A stretch of 64,000 nt of DNA from Delphinapterus leucas (Eukaryota > Chordata > Mammalia > Artiodactyla > Monodontidae): contig NW_022098063.1 of the NCBI RefSeq assembly GCF_002288925.2, forward strand, positions 4,234,380 through 4,298,379, written 5' to 3'. A model generated the notes under the pieces. It worked only from the letters and a program-made list of their open reading frames with translations. It had not been told where the DNA came from and ran no database searches. Shown in pieces: positions 12,410-24,300 of this stretch. Made by a program: the position numbers and the translations under genes. Each line of letters begins with the position of its first letter. Positions within the stretch are counted from its first letter, which is position 1.

Positions 12410-13722
12410 CCGTACACAAATATAAACCCCAAATGGCTTAAAGACTTAAATGTAAGACCAGACATTATAAAACTCTTAGAGGAAAACATAGGAAAAACAC
12501 TTTTTGACATAAACTACAGCAAGATCTTTTTTGACCCACCTCCTAGAGTAATGGAAATAAAAACAAAAATAAACAAATGGGACTTAATTAAACTTAAAAC
12601 CTTTTGCACAGCAAAGGAAACCAAAAACAAGACAAAAAGACAACCCTCAGAATGGGAGAAAATATTTGCAAATGAAACAGACAAAGGATTAATCTCCAAA
12701 ATATACAAACAGCTCATGGAGCTCAATATCAGAAAAACAAACAATCCAGTTAAAAAATGGGCAGAAGTCCTAAATAGACATTTCACCAAGGAAGACATAC
12801 AGATGGCCAAGAGGCACATGAAAAGATGCTCAACATCACTAATTATTAGAGAAATGCAAATAAAAACTACAATGAGGTATCACCTCACGCCGGTCAGAAT
12901 GGCCATTATCAAAAAATCTAGAAACAATGAATGCTGGAAAGGGTGTGGTGAAAAGGGAACCCTCCTGCACTGTTGGTGGGAATGTAAATTGATACAACCA
13001 CTATGGAAAAAGTATGGAGGTTCCTTAAAAAACTAAAAATAGAACTACCATATGACCCAGCAATCGCACTACTGGGCATATACCCTGAGAAAACCATAAT
13101 TCAAAAAGAGTCATGTACCACAATGTTCATTGCAGCTCTATTTACAATAGCCAGGACAGGGAATCAACCTAAATGTCCATTAACAGATGAATGGATAAAG
13201 AAGATGTGGCACATATATACAGTGGAATGTTACTCAGCCATAAACAGAAACAAAATTGAATTATTTGTAGTGAGGTGGATGGACCTAGAGTCTGTCATAC
13301 AGAGTGAAGTAAGTCAGAAAGAGAAAAGCAAATACCATATGCTAATGCATATATATGGAATCTAAAAAACAAAAAATGGCACTGATGAACCTAGTTGCAG
13401 GGCAGGAATAAAGAGGTAGACATAGAAAATGGACTTGAGGACATGGGATGGGAGGGCAAAGTGAGAGTAGCATCGACAGATATACACTACCGAATGTAAA
13501 ATAGTTGGCTAGTGGGAAGCAGCCGCACAGCACAGGGCGATCAGCTCAGTGCTTTGCAATGACCTACAGGGGTGGGATAGGGAGGATGGATGGGAGGCTC
13601 AAGAGGGAGGGGATATGGGGACATGTGTATGCATATCGCTGATTCACTTTGTTGTGCAACAGAAACTAGCACAATATCGTGAAGCAATTATACTCCAATA
13701 AAGATCTATTAAAAAAAAAAAG
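12410..13722 (+). mobile_element. Younger 5'-truncated L1 nested in old L1
   Basis: It is flanked by AAACTGGGAAGA at 12398-12409 and 13723-13734. It carries the last part of ORF2 (frame 12551-13036, then a shift to the frame of 13003-13365), a 3' UTR ending CCAATAAAGATCTATT, and poly(A). The frame change near 13000, at GGAAAAAGTATGGAGG, breaks ORF2. Confidence 0.92.
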
Positions 13723-14090
13723 AAACTGGGAAGAGGAAGACTAAATACCATTGGGGAAAGATGTGAACAGTTTAAAGAAAAAAACTGACATTCTTCCACT
13801 TACGAAAAAAGGCTTCATTCATAACAAGAGAAAGGTATATTAAAATTACTGAGAGATACCATTTTTCACCTATTCAGATTGCCCAAAATACAAAAACTTG
13901 AAGAAATACTGTGATGGCAAATAATAAGGAAACAGGCACCCTCAGGCATTGCTAGTTGGAGTACAAAATGGTACAACTTCTATGGAAAGGAATTTAACAA
14001 TATCTAACTACATTGCCTTTGCATTTATCACTTGACTCAGCAATTCCACTGAAGATACACTTCCCCAAATATGAAATACTTATCATTACT

Positions 14091-14580
14091 TGTGATGGGG
14101 TTCAGGGCAGGCCACCCCAAAATACGCTACTTTGGCATATTGATTGCTTTGAGTTCAAGTTACTTGAGAAACAGCCAGTGCAAGATGGACTCCCTGACCC
14201 TGCCCTCTTTCCGCCTGAAAGCAGGAAATAAATTTCCCATCTGAAAGGCAACCTCTGAGCACCAAGACTTAGGGACATTTTTACCTCCAGGGATAGAAAA
14301 TTCAGGGTGGAAAAGGCTGTGTAAACTAATTCCACTTAGTTTCTTCACTAATTAATACCCAAGCCTAAGTGTCTTTGTCAGTTCTTCACAAATTAATTGT
14401 TTCTTTGTCTAAAAAGTATAAAAGCTGCCTGCTTTGGTCATTTCTTTGAGTCTCCTGTTTCTGTGAACTCCCATATGTATGAAATTAAAATTTGTCTCCT
14501 GTTAATCTGTGTCATGTCAATTTAATTATTAGACTCTCAGAAGAACCTAGAAAGGTAGAGGAATATTTTTTCTTCCCCAA
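14091..14580 (+). mobile_element. Solo LTR of an endogenous retrovirus (class I-like)
   Basis: It begins TGTGATGGGGTTCAGGGCAG and ends TTCCCCAA. TACT flanks it on both sides (14087-14090, 14581-14584), a 4-base duplication usual for class I elements. A promoter-like GTATAAAAGC lies at about 14416 and an ATTAAA at about 14482. No internal viral genes are present. Family not named. Confidence 0.7.
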
Positions 14581-14757
14581 TACTTGTCACAGCAAAAGAT
14601 TGGAAATAACCCAAACATCTGTCAGTAGATGCCTGGTTGAGTAAAATAGAGTATTATGCATCTGTTAAAAAAATGAGGAAGATTTCTGTGAACTTACGTC
14701 AAGCGAGTTGTAAGATATATTGTTAAGTGAAAAATGCAAGGTGTAGAGTATTATATG

Positions 14758-15235
14758 TGTGTTATGAGTTGAATTGTGTCCTCTAAAGAGATATGCTGAA
14801 GTCCTAATGCCCAGTACCTGTGAATGTGACCTTATGTGGAAACAGGGTCTTTACAGATGTAATAAAGTAAAGATAAGGTCATACAGGATTAGGGAGAGCC
14901 CTAATCCAATGACAGGTGTCCTCATAAGAAGAGGGAAATTTCGACACAGAGACACAGACACATAGGAGAAAAGGCCATCCAACCATACAGGCAATGACTA
15001 GAGTAATGCTTCCACCAGCCAAGGAATACTACAGGGTGCTAGTGACCACAGGTGCTGGGAGAGAGGCATGGAACAGATAACTCACTCTCAGGAGAGGAAG
15101 GAACTCAGGAACCAACTGTGCCGCCACCTTGATTTTGGACTTCTGGCCTCCTGAACTGTGAGAGAATACATTTCTATTGTTTTAAACCACCCAGTTTGTG
15201 ATACTTTGTTATGGCAGCACTAGCAAAATAATACA
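14758..15235 (+). mobile_element. MLT1-type MaLR LTR
   Basis: It begins TGTGTTATGAGTTGAATTGT, contains CCCAGTACCTGTGAATGTGA, and ends CTAGCAAAATAATACA. The 5-base duplication ATATG flanks it (14753-14757, 15236-15240), as expected for ERVL-MaLR. Solo LTR, no internal region. Confidence 0.85.
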
Positions 15236-15479
15236 ATATGCTACATGTTTTTGTAAGAGAAAAGGAAAAATAACACATATATATACTCATTTTTGCAAAA
15301 AGAAATGTAAAAGAGCAAGCCAGAAATTAATAAAAAATGGTCACATATAGAGGATCAGTTGAAAAGGCCATGGAGAGGGTGTGTTTGGGGGCAAGATTTC
15401 CTTAAATATGTCATATCATTTTGACTTTACATACATTACATATGTTTTACATAGTTTTTAAAAAGGATACCATAAAGAA

Positions 15480-16473
15480 AAAAAATAGAGGAAACACTAA
15501 AAGTGAAGACAAATACAATCAAAAGAATCTGACTACCTAAAAATAGATTCTTTTACCACCCAGAAAAGAGAAATTTCAGTAAACTCTTGAACACAACACT
15601 CTGACTGAATATCCTGTGCGGGACATATTCTTAGGGGCAAAAAGAACTACAAAATGATCTCAAACTTCTTTCAGTAGGTTTACTGTTAGTGGTAATTTCA
15701 GAATTGTAATTTGAAACGACATAATTGTTGCAAGAAAAAGCAAATAAGTAAATATGTTGATATTCTAAGGAACCAAGATTTTTAGTGTTTAAGAGAAAAG
15801 AAATACAAATATAAAAGAAATTAAGGAATGACAAGCCTCTGATGTAATGTTAGAACTGGTACAAAATGTAAGAAATGAAACTATACAATGAGAATATATT
15901 CTGTAGCTCTGGCCACTGAAAGGGCCCCAAAGTGAGGGCCCAGGCAGCTGCCTAATCTTCATGCTGCAAAGGCCTGCTCTGGTTTTCTGTTTACGAGATT
16001 CTTAATCATTTTTTGGAATTTTTCATCCTAATAAAACAGTAAAAATCTTAAAGTGGCCATCTTGCGTGTTGTTACTATTAATATATTCCCTTATAGTATC
16101 CAATCCAGTGTTGTCCCTGGCAGAGACCACTCAATTCAAGTAATTGGTTGACTGTTTTCCCTTGAGGCTACCAGATTATTCTAGACTAACAGTTACAGGA
16201 ACTCAGACAGTGCTGTGACAACAGACCTCATTTTGGGTGAAAGGTAAGTACATAAATTAAAGAGGTCTTACCTTCTCAATACCCGGAAGCTTCCCTCTTC
16301 CTTCTAGTGCATGGGGAAAGGAGAGCAGCCCATCTTTTGTCTCCAAATCTACCAACCACCTTGTGCTGTAACCCTCCAGTAAGGAAGAGCAGGTGCCCCT
16401 CTCAGAGACCAAACTTTCCATCTGTGACCTAGACTCCAAGGTACAGATGCCCTCCACTAGTCCCCAGCTTGAA

Positions 16474-16475
<2 letters not shown>
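15480..16475. other. Intergenic, A-rich then unassigned
   Basis: About 15480-15900 is A-rich and may be the continuing 3' end of the old L1. About 15900-16475 is unassigned. No exon seen. Confidence 0.35.

Positions 16476-16478
<3 letters not shown>

Positions 16479-16507
<29 letters not shown>
16479..16507. repeat. (CA)n microsatellite
   Basis: About 14 uninterrupted CA units. Confidence 0.95.
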
Positions 16508-16508
<1 letters not shown>

Positions 16509-16509
16509 A

Positions 16510-17035
16510 CATGTATCTTCTTTGATCACACATCTTCAAGCTACCACCTCATTTCACTGATCACCTGCATCACAGAATCATCAAAATAGTTGTCTAAAGA
16601 CATTATTTCCACCCCTCACCTTCATCATCTCCTCAGCTGTCTCAGCCAGGCTCACCACCCCACTGACGGTGCTCTTGTCAGGGTGGCCAGTGGCCTCCTC
16701 ATTGTCAAATCCAACCATCAGCTGTCTGTTTTCATGTCACTCAACCTTTGGGCAGCAGACCACACAGTTGATCATTCTTGAAACACTTTCTTCCATAGGA
16801 TTCCGGCTTTCCTCCCTTCTCACAGACCTCTCCTGTCAACTCCTCCTGTCTGTGTCATCTGTGTTGGAGGGCTCTAGGCCTCAGTTCCCAGACTTCAATT
16901 TATACTCTCCCTGAGTAATCTCATTCACTTTTTAAGATGTTTTCTACTTGGAGATGAAGACCAAATTCATATATTTAACTCTAGTCTCTTTCCTGGGCTC
17001 CATCTGCCTGTTTAACATCTCTACCAGGATGGTCT
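16510..17035. repeat. Diverged ancient repeat-like region
   Basis: Phrases such as TTCTTGAAACACTTTCTTCC and TCCTGTCAACTCCTCCTGTC recall a common old mammalian LINE-like repeat. Family unassigned. Confidence 0.4.
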
Positions 17036-17039
17036 CTGG

Positions 17040-17190
17040 AGTTAGACCAGCTAGGCTTATATCCCAGTTCCTACTTGTATATGGTCTTGTGTTACTTAAC
17101 ATTATCCGTGAAATGAAAATGATAATAGTACCTACTTCACTAGATTGTTTAGAACAGTACTGGCACAGAGTAAGTGCTCGATAAACACCC
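17040..17190 (+). mobile_element. MIR SINE fragment
   Basis: GAAATGAAAATGATAATAGT then ACTGGCACAGAGTAAGTGCT is the MIR 3' half. Confidence 0.75.
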
Positions 17191-17224
17191 CGTTTGTTTA
17201 CTTGTTTGAATTCCCTGGTAGAAG

Positions 17225-17340
17225 TTTGGAGAGAAGGAACTTCGCGTGTGTGTCTAATTCAACAGTTAATTCTCAAGGTCTGGCATATAGTAGCAGCTGG
17301 ATATTGATTGAATTAATGAATCGATGAATGGATGAATACA
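17225..17340 (+). mobile_element. L2 LINE terminal fragment
   Basis: GGTCTGGCATATAGTAGCAG followed by a degenerate GAATGAATGAATG-like tail (GAATTAATGAATCGATGAAT). Confidence 0.5.
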
Positions 17341-17639
17341 TTCCTTTAAAGGAGGAAAACGCAGTGCATCCACAAATCAGCTGAATTGCCACTGGTTGCC
17401 AATGCCTTGACTGCAGGAGTCATCTCTGGCTTTTCTCCACCTTCCCAACACTGTATCTTTGGAGTCTCTCTTCTAAATGGCCAAGTCCTAGGAGTGTGAC
17501 ATCCCTGCGTCTGATATCTGATAGTGTAGGGCATGCTCTGTTTTGTTTGAAAATGTGAAATATATTGTTCAGGCTCATCAATAATGTTTTTAAATTTAGA
17601 CTCAGTTTCACCAGAACTTAGTAGAAACCTAGAAAGAAG

Positions 17640-17715
17640 TTCTATTATGTAAAGTATATCTCTCTATGGATATATAGATATCTATGTATATCATATATCT
17701 ATATATAACACGAAT
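17640..17715. repeat. AT-rich simple sequence (TATC/TATA)
   Basis: Degenerate TATATAGATATC and TATATCTATATATA units lie just upstream of the CCDC112 CpG island. Confidence 0.75.
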
Positions 17716-17810
17716 AAATTTAAGTAGGACCGTGAAAAACAATGAATTTTCCCGGTGGTTAGGGGACAGGGGCCGGGGAGAAAGACTTTTTGCCAAATAA
17801 AGAGTAGATA

Positions 17811-18360
17811 CCGTGCGCTGTAATACAACTGCGCCGCAGAGCACAGCGAAGCCGAGCCCGCCACCGGCCGCGCTCCAGCCCGCGCTCGGGCCCCGCCCTG
17901 ATCCCGACCCCGCCCCGCCTTGCACCGCGGCCCACCTCCGCCCTGCACTCCCGCCCCGCCTTGCGCTCCGGCCCCGCCCCACATCTCGGCAGCGTTCTCC
18001 CTGCCGGGGGAGCCCTGCCGCCCCGGCAGAGCCAGAATCTCCCCCCGCCCGAGCCCCTCCACCCCAGGCCTGGGGGGCCGCAGCGCACCGAGCGGCTCGG
18101 CGGGGAAAGATGGCCGCCCTGACGACGGTCGTGGTGGCTGCGGCGGCCACAGCTGTAGCGGGGGCTGTGGCCGGGGCGGGCGCGGCCACCGGGACTCGCG
18201 TGGGAGCAACGCCTGTGCCGCAACAGGTAAATGGAGGAGGCAGACGTGGGCCGGGAGGCTGCAGGCGCCAGAGGCTGGACGGGGCCCCAGGCTGAACAGG
18301 TGTGCTCTGCAGCGCAGCCCCGGGAGGCGGGAGCCCTTTGCTCGGGGCCTGGCACACGCC
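17811..18360 (+). promoter_or_regulatory. CCDC112: CpG-island promoter of CCDC112
   Basis: The base composition changes abruptly to very GC- and CpG-rich sequence, with repeated CCGCCCC and GGCCCCGCCC GC-box motifs, centred on the first coding exon. No TATA box is seen near the start. AAGATGGCCGCC at 18107-18118 overlaps the start codon and matches a YY1-type element. This is a typical dispersed-start housekeeping promoter. The exact transcription start is not visible. Confidence 0.85.
18110..18226 (+). CDS. CCDC112: CCDC112 coding exon 1 (residues 1-39)
   Basis: The exon runs from ATG to CAACAG followed by the donor GTAAAT, ending in phase 0. It encodes [20 protein letters not shown] and then an Ala/Gly/Thr-rich run ending TPVPQQ. 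It lies inside a CpG island. The 5' untranslated part extends upstream, but its end cannot be read from sequence. Confidence 0.93.
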
Positions 18361-21300
18361 AGCGTTTCGCTTTGTTCGCTTGTGCGTTTAACTGCTTTTA
18401 CGGAGCCGCCTCTCTTGAGGTTTTGGAGTGGAGGAAGATCTGGGTGGAAACGCTGGCTCTGCCTCTTCCTAGCGTGTGATAGGAACATATTTAACCTCTC
18501 GGTGACTCAGTTTCTAATCTAAACGTTGGAACTGATAATATGCAGCTTTCCGAGCCGTGCACATTGTCTGGGAAGCCCCTGGTACAATGCTTGGTTGGAG
18601 AGAGATTCGGTGCCCAGTGACTGGTGGCTGCTGTATTATTGTATCAGCGCTGGGAACACAAGGAGGAGTCAAACATGGGATGGTCTGAGGCTGATGTGTT
18701 TCCAGAGATCTTCTCAGGACCCGTTTCTCTGCAGTGAGGACCAGAGGATCCCCCAAGGAGAATTGTTGGATCCAGCTGCTCAGGTCAAAGAGCACCTCTC
18801 CTTCTCTCACAGCCCACACCCCAGAGCATGGGCAGTTCCTGTCTGTTCTACCTTCGGAATAAGTCCAGAATCCCACTCTTCTCACCACCTCACGTGGTGG
18901 TCCACAGCATCATTTCTCCCCCAGCAGAAATACTTTCCTAGTTGGTTTCTATTCTTCCACTCTTGCCTTCCTCAAGTATTATCAACAGTCAGGTGATTGA
19001 GTCCAGTAATGACACTTGTCTGCTCAGATCCCTCAGAGTAAAAACAAACGTTTTTACCGTGGTCCACAGGGCCTCTGACCTGCCCCTACCACCTCCCTGT
19101 CACCTCATCCCCAGTCCCCTGCTCTGAGTCGGATGCAGCCATACTGGCTTCCTGGTGGTCCTTCAGACAGGTGGAGCACACTCCTCTCTCAGGATTTTTG
19201 CAGTTGCTGTTCCCTCTGCTTGGAATCTCTTTTCTAATGGTCTCATGGCCAGCACCATCACCGCCTTCAGATATCTTTGTTCAAATGCCATCAGCTCAGT
19301 GATTCTTTCCTTGACCTCCCCTTACTGAATCCCCCTACCCAGCACACCCTGTTGTCTTTTCTGGTTTTGTTTTTCTCCATAGCACTTATTACCATATAAT
19401 ATATTACATATTTTATGCTTACTTTTAAATTTTTCTCCACCCTGCCTGGGAATGTAAACCCTGCCCTCTATGAGGGAAGAAACTTTTGGAAGTTTATTCA
19501 CTATTGTATTCCCAGCACCAAAAGCTGTGCCTCTTTAGTGCAGGAACATAGTAGATGCTCATTAAATATTTGTGGATTAGTCCAAACCTGAAAGAAGGCT
19601 GTTATGAGCTGAGGACAGCTTCTATCATTTTCTTCCTCTAAGGAAATACAGTGTCTTTACCTGTTTCAAGAAATTCAAGAAACTCCACCTCAGACAAATT
19701 TTCTCACACATCCTCTGTATTTCTTTTTATTATTCTAACTCTGGCCCAAATGTCTCAGGAAAAAAATATAAAATACAGAAAAATACATAATAGATATATA
19801 ATTTTTTCAGATATATTTAAAATACTTTTAAAATCTTTTTTAAAATGTATGGCCCTAGTGTTTTAGTCCTCTTGGTGGGTCTCTCTGGCTTACTTTAGTT
19901 GAAAATGATTTGTTCTCCAAATTCTTATAACCATGTTTAACCTCCTGGTTTGCATTTCTCACAAGTTGCCTAATACTGTTATTGATGCACACTCTTGCCG
20001 ACTACAGTGATTCTCAGAGGTTTGCCTTCCTTGGTGTTGGATCAGAATCACCTGTGGAGCTGTTTCAACTGTGACATCGGTTTCTCACATTCAGCAAAGT
20101 CTGGAGACAGTTTTGGTTGTCACAGCTGCAGGTGGACTGTGGGGTGTTTGTGTGTGCTCCTAGCATCTAGTGGGTACAGGCCAAAGGACAGCTCCCCCAA
20201 AACAAAAAATTACCTGGTCAAAAATATCAGTAGTGCTGAGGTTGAGACACCCTGCTTTATACCCTCTCACCAGTTTAGGGAAGGCAGAGCCTCATGACTG
20301 ACAGTCACAACAGTAGTGAGGTAGAATTTCTCAAGGGTGTTTGGGTTTAAAAAAAAACCAATTAGAATCTCTACTGTACCATACTGTGCTTTTTGAGGAG
20401 TTTAACTATGTGTTATCCCTCTGTGTATTCCCCCCAACATACCACATACACATACACACAGACACACACACATACACACTATACACTCAAATTCTACATC
20501 CTAGCACTGAACTTGGATATTTGTCATAGGATTTCATGAATGAGTATTCCTATTGACTCTAACAGTGAAACCAACTAATGTTTTCCTGAGAAGAGATAAT
20601 TTTCCTCATGATATTAGAGATGTCCGCCAAAGTAGCTAAAGTTCCTATATTAGCCTGCTAGGGCTTCCATAACAAAATACCACAGACTGAATGGCTTAAA
20701 TGACAGAAGTTTACTTTTTTACCATTTTGCAGGCTGGGAAGTCCAAGATCAAGGTGCTGTCAGGGTTAGTTTCGGGCTTGTAGAGAGTCACCGTCTTGCT
20801 GTGTCTTCACATGTGCATATGCAGAGAGAGAGAGAGTTTTCTAGTGTCTCTTCCTCTTTTTTTGGCGGTACGCGGGCCTCTCACTGTTGTGGCCTCTCCC
20901 GCTGCGGAGCATAGGCTCCGGATGCGCAGGCATAGCAGCCATGGCTCAGGGGTCCAGCCGCTCTGCGGCATGTGGGATCCTCCTGGACCGGGGCACGAAC
21001 CCACGTCCCCTGCATCGGCAGGCAGACTCTCAACCACTGCGCCACCAGGGAAGCCCTCTTCCTCTTTTTATAAAGACACCAGTCCTAATGGATTAGGACT
21101 CTATCCTTATGATCCCATTTAACCTTAATTACTTCCTCCAAATCTAGGGCCTCAACCCGTGAATTTGGGGGGTGATAATTCAGTCCGTAACTGTTTCATT
21201 AAATTATTTTGGAATAATTATCTTTGAAGTTTTAGAACTATTTTATATTGTGTTTTATTTTACAACCTCCATAAAGTGTGGAATCCCATAAATTTCTCAT

Positions 21301-24300
21301 TCATTTTGGAAAGAAATAATGTACCCTATCTGTGCATTTTAATACTTGTATATAATTTGTCCATAATTCTCCTCAGCCATTGCCTTTCAAGGCCGAAGAC
21401 CATGAATCTCTTGATTGTCCTCTCAGATGCCCTTTCCCTCTTGATCTTTCCAGCAGCCGAATTATAACTTTTTTGAAGTATCTCTAGCCGTATCACCTAG
21501 TGTATGTTCTGGTTTTGTACCAAGATAGAGCTGTGTCTTCTGTTTGATTTGTTTCTAATGACCTTCCTGTGATGAGTTGTATTTTATGGAATTTGGCTGC
21601 CTGGAGTGGTCCTTCAGTAATAAGCACATTACTTTTCTGACTTTAAATGATTACTCAAAATGGATTTCCTCTAGAAGATCACACACATGAATAGGGCTGT
21701 GTGTGTGTGGTAGAGTGCAGAATTCCCCGCCCCGCTCAAGGATAGTCACATCCTAATCCCCAGCACCTGTGAATATGTGACCTTACATGATTAAAGGAAC
21801 TTTGCAGATATGATTAAATTGAGGATCTTTAGATGGGGAGTTTATCTGGGTGGGGCGATATATTCACAAAGGTCCTTGTAAGAGGGAAGCAGGAGGATCA
21901 GAACCAGTAGGAGAGGTAACAGTGGAAGCAAGAGGGTGAAGTTATGTGAGGAAGGGGCCATGAACCAAGGAATGAAGGTGGCCTCTAAAAGCTGAAAAAA
22001 AGGTAAGGAAGTAATAGATTCTCCTCTGAATCTCCAGAAAGAACACAATCCTGCCAACACCTTAATTTTAGACTTGACCTCCAGAATTGTAAGAGAATAA
22101 ATTTGTGTTGTTTAAGCCTCTAAGTTTGTGGTAAACTAATCTTTGGTAAGTTTGTTATAGTAGTGATAGGAAATGAATGCAACCAGAGAAGGCCTAAGAA
22201 GGCCTGAGCTCTCACCTTTGGCTGGTCTTGAAACTCTGTGCAACAGGAAGTGAAGGCTAAAGTAGAGTTTTAAACTGCTTGCCCGGGTACTGATGGCATG
22301 CTCCAGCATGTACTTAGACCACCTCAGCAAAGACTGGGGACTTAATTGGTTCAAGACATCTAAGAAAATCTTTGACCAACCGATTGTTCACTGACAACTA
22401 AGCTAACAAAACAGGGATTTCAGTGCCACACAAACAAAGAATACAGACTTTACCGAATTGGTTCAGAAAAGTGACTAAACAAACAGTGACAACAAACAAC
22501 CTTGGAGAGGGGAAAGAATCTCATTTTCAGAGTTGCCACATTATATTATTTAAAGTGTTGAGTATTTGACAGACAAATTATGAGATGTGCAAAGAAACAA
22601 GAAAGTATGGTCCACACACAGAAGAATTAAAAAAAACAAGAACAGTAAAAAGAAACTGTCCCTTAAGATGACCAAACGTTGGACATAATAGACAGACTTT
22701 AAATCATCTACTTTAAATATGTTCAAAAATCTAAAGGAAACCATTTCTAAAGAAATAAAACAAACTATGAGAATGGTGTCTCACCAAATAGAAAATATCT
22801 ATAAAGAGAAAAATTATAATAAAAGAATCAAATAGAAATTTTGGAGTTAAAAAATACAAGAACTCAATTCACTAGAGGGACTCAACACTAGATTTGAGCT
22901 GGCAGAAGATAGGTCAGTTCAGATTATCCAGACTGAGGAACAGAAAGAAAAAAAGAATGAAGAAAAATGAACAGAGCCTTAGAGACCTGTGAGATACCAT
23001 CAAGTGTCACAGCTAATGAGAGTCCCAGAAGGAGAGGAAAGAGAAAAGGGGGGAAAAGAATATTTGAAGAAATGATGGGTGAAATATGAATCTACACATT
23101 GTTGGAACTCAGTGAACTCCAAGTAGAATAAACTCAAAGAGATCCATACCTAGACATGTCATAATCAAACTGTAGAAAAGACAAAGACAAAAAGAAAATC
23201 TTGAAAGCACCAACAGAGAAGCAACTCAACACATACAAGGGATCCTCAGTAAAAACTGGTTTCTCAACAGAAACCTTGGACTCCAAAGGCATGTAATGAT
23301 AGACATAGTCAAAATAGTCCTGAAAGAAAAGGACTCTTTCATAGTCCTGAAAGAAAAGGACTCTCAACCAAGAATTCTGTGTCCAGAAAAATAATTGTCT
23401 AAAAATGAAGGAGACTACATCAAACTAAAAAGATTCTGCACAGCAAAGGGAACATCAACAAAATGAAAAGACAACCTACTGAACGAGAGAAAACATTTGC
23501 AAGTCATATAAGGAGTTAATATCCAAAGTATATACCTGTACAACTCAATAGCAAAAAAAAAAAAAATCAGATTGGAAAATGGGCAAAGGAACTGAATAGG
23601 CATTTTCCTCAAGAAGACATACAGATGACCAACAGGTACATGAAAAGATGCTCAGCATCATTAATCATCAGGGAAATGCAAATCAAAACTGCACATTTTA
23701 GAATAGCTGTTATCAAAGGGACAAGAAATAACAAGTGTTGGTGAGGATGTGGAGAAAAGTGAACCCTTGTGCACTGTTGGTAGGGATATAAATTGGATTA
23801 GCCTCTCTGGAAAACAGTATGGGGGTTCCTCAAATAATTAAAAATAGAACTACGATATGATCCAGCAATTCCGATTCTGGGTATTTATCTGAAGGAAATG
23901 AAAACACTAACTTGAAAAGATACATGCACCCCAGTGTTCACTGTGGCATTATTTACAATAGCCAAGAAATGGAAGCAACCTATGACCACTAATGATGAAT
24001 GGATAAAGAAAATATTATACACACACACACCACTGGAATACTATTCAACCATAAAAAGAAGGAAATCTTGCCATTTACAAAAATGTGGATGGACCTTGAG
24101 GACATTATGTCAAATGAAATAAGTCAGACAGAGAAAGACAAATACCATATGATCTCACTTAAATGTGGAATCTAAAAAAAAAATTAAACTCATAGGTACA
24201 AAGAACAGGTTGGTGGTTGTCAGAGGCAGGGGATAGGGGCTGGGCAAAACGGATAAAGGTAGTCAAAAGGTACAAACTTAGTTATAAAATAAATAAGTCC

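Larger units (their letters stand above)
11340..15475 (+). mobile_element. Old L1 (L1M type), host of three later insertions
   Basis: ORF2-like sequence runs TCTGTTTGCAGATAATGTAA to the 3' region in order. It is interrupted by a younger L1 (12410-13722), an LTR (14091-14580) and a MaLR LTR (14758-15235). L1 homology resumes cleanly after each. All reading frames are degenerate. Confidence 0.75.

Noticed and set aside
10044..13365. Open frames encoding [16 protein letters not shown] and EYYSAIK-type proteins
   Set aside because: They are 3' remnants of L1 ORF2 in truncated insertions, not host genes. Only the last part of ORF2 is present.
14091..15235. Possible retroviral coding region between the two LTRs
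   Set aside because: The two LTRs belong to different families, each has its own target-site duplication, and the sequence between them is old L1. No gag, pol or env homology was seen.
16479..16507. CRISPR-like or regulatory repeat
   Set aside because: It is a plain CA microsatellite.
17629..18522. Several long open frames on both strands around 17.6-18.5 kb (up to 265 codons)
   Set aside because: They are products of the stop-poor CpG island. Only the frame starting at 18110 matches a known protein and ends at a good splice donor.
20796..21122. Open frames of 60-120 codons inside CHR SINEs here and at 40.0, 40.3, 47.0, 57.8, 58.6 and 60.4 kb
   Set aside because: The same GC-rich SINE consensus gives the same spurious peptides in every copy. 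No coding selection is implied.
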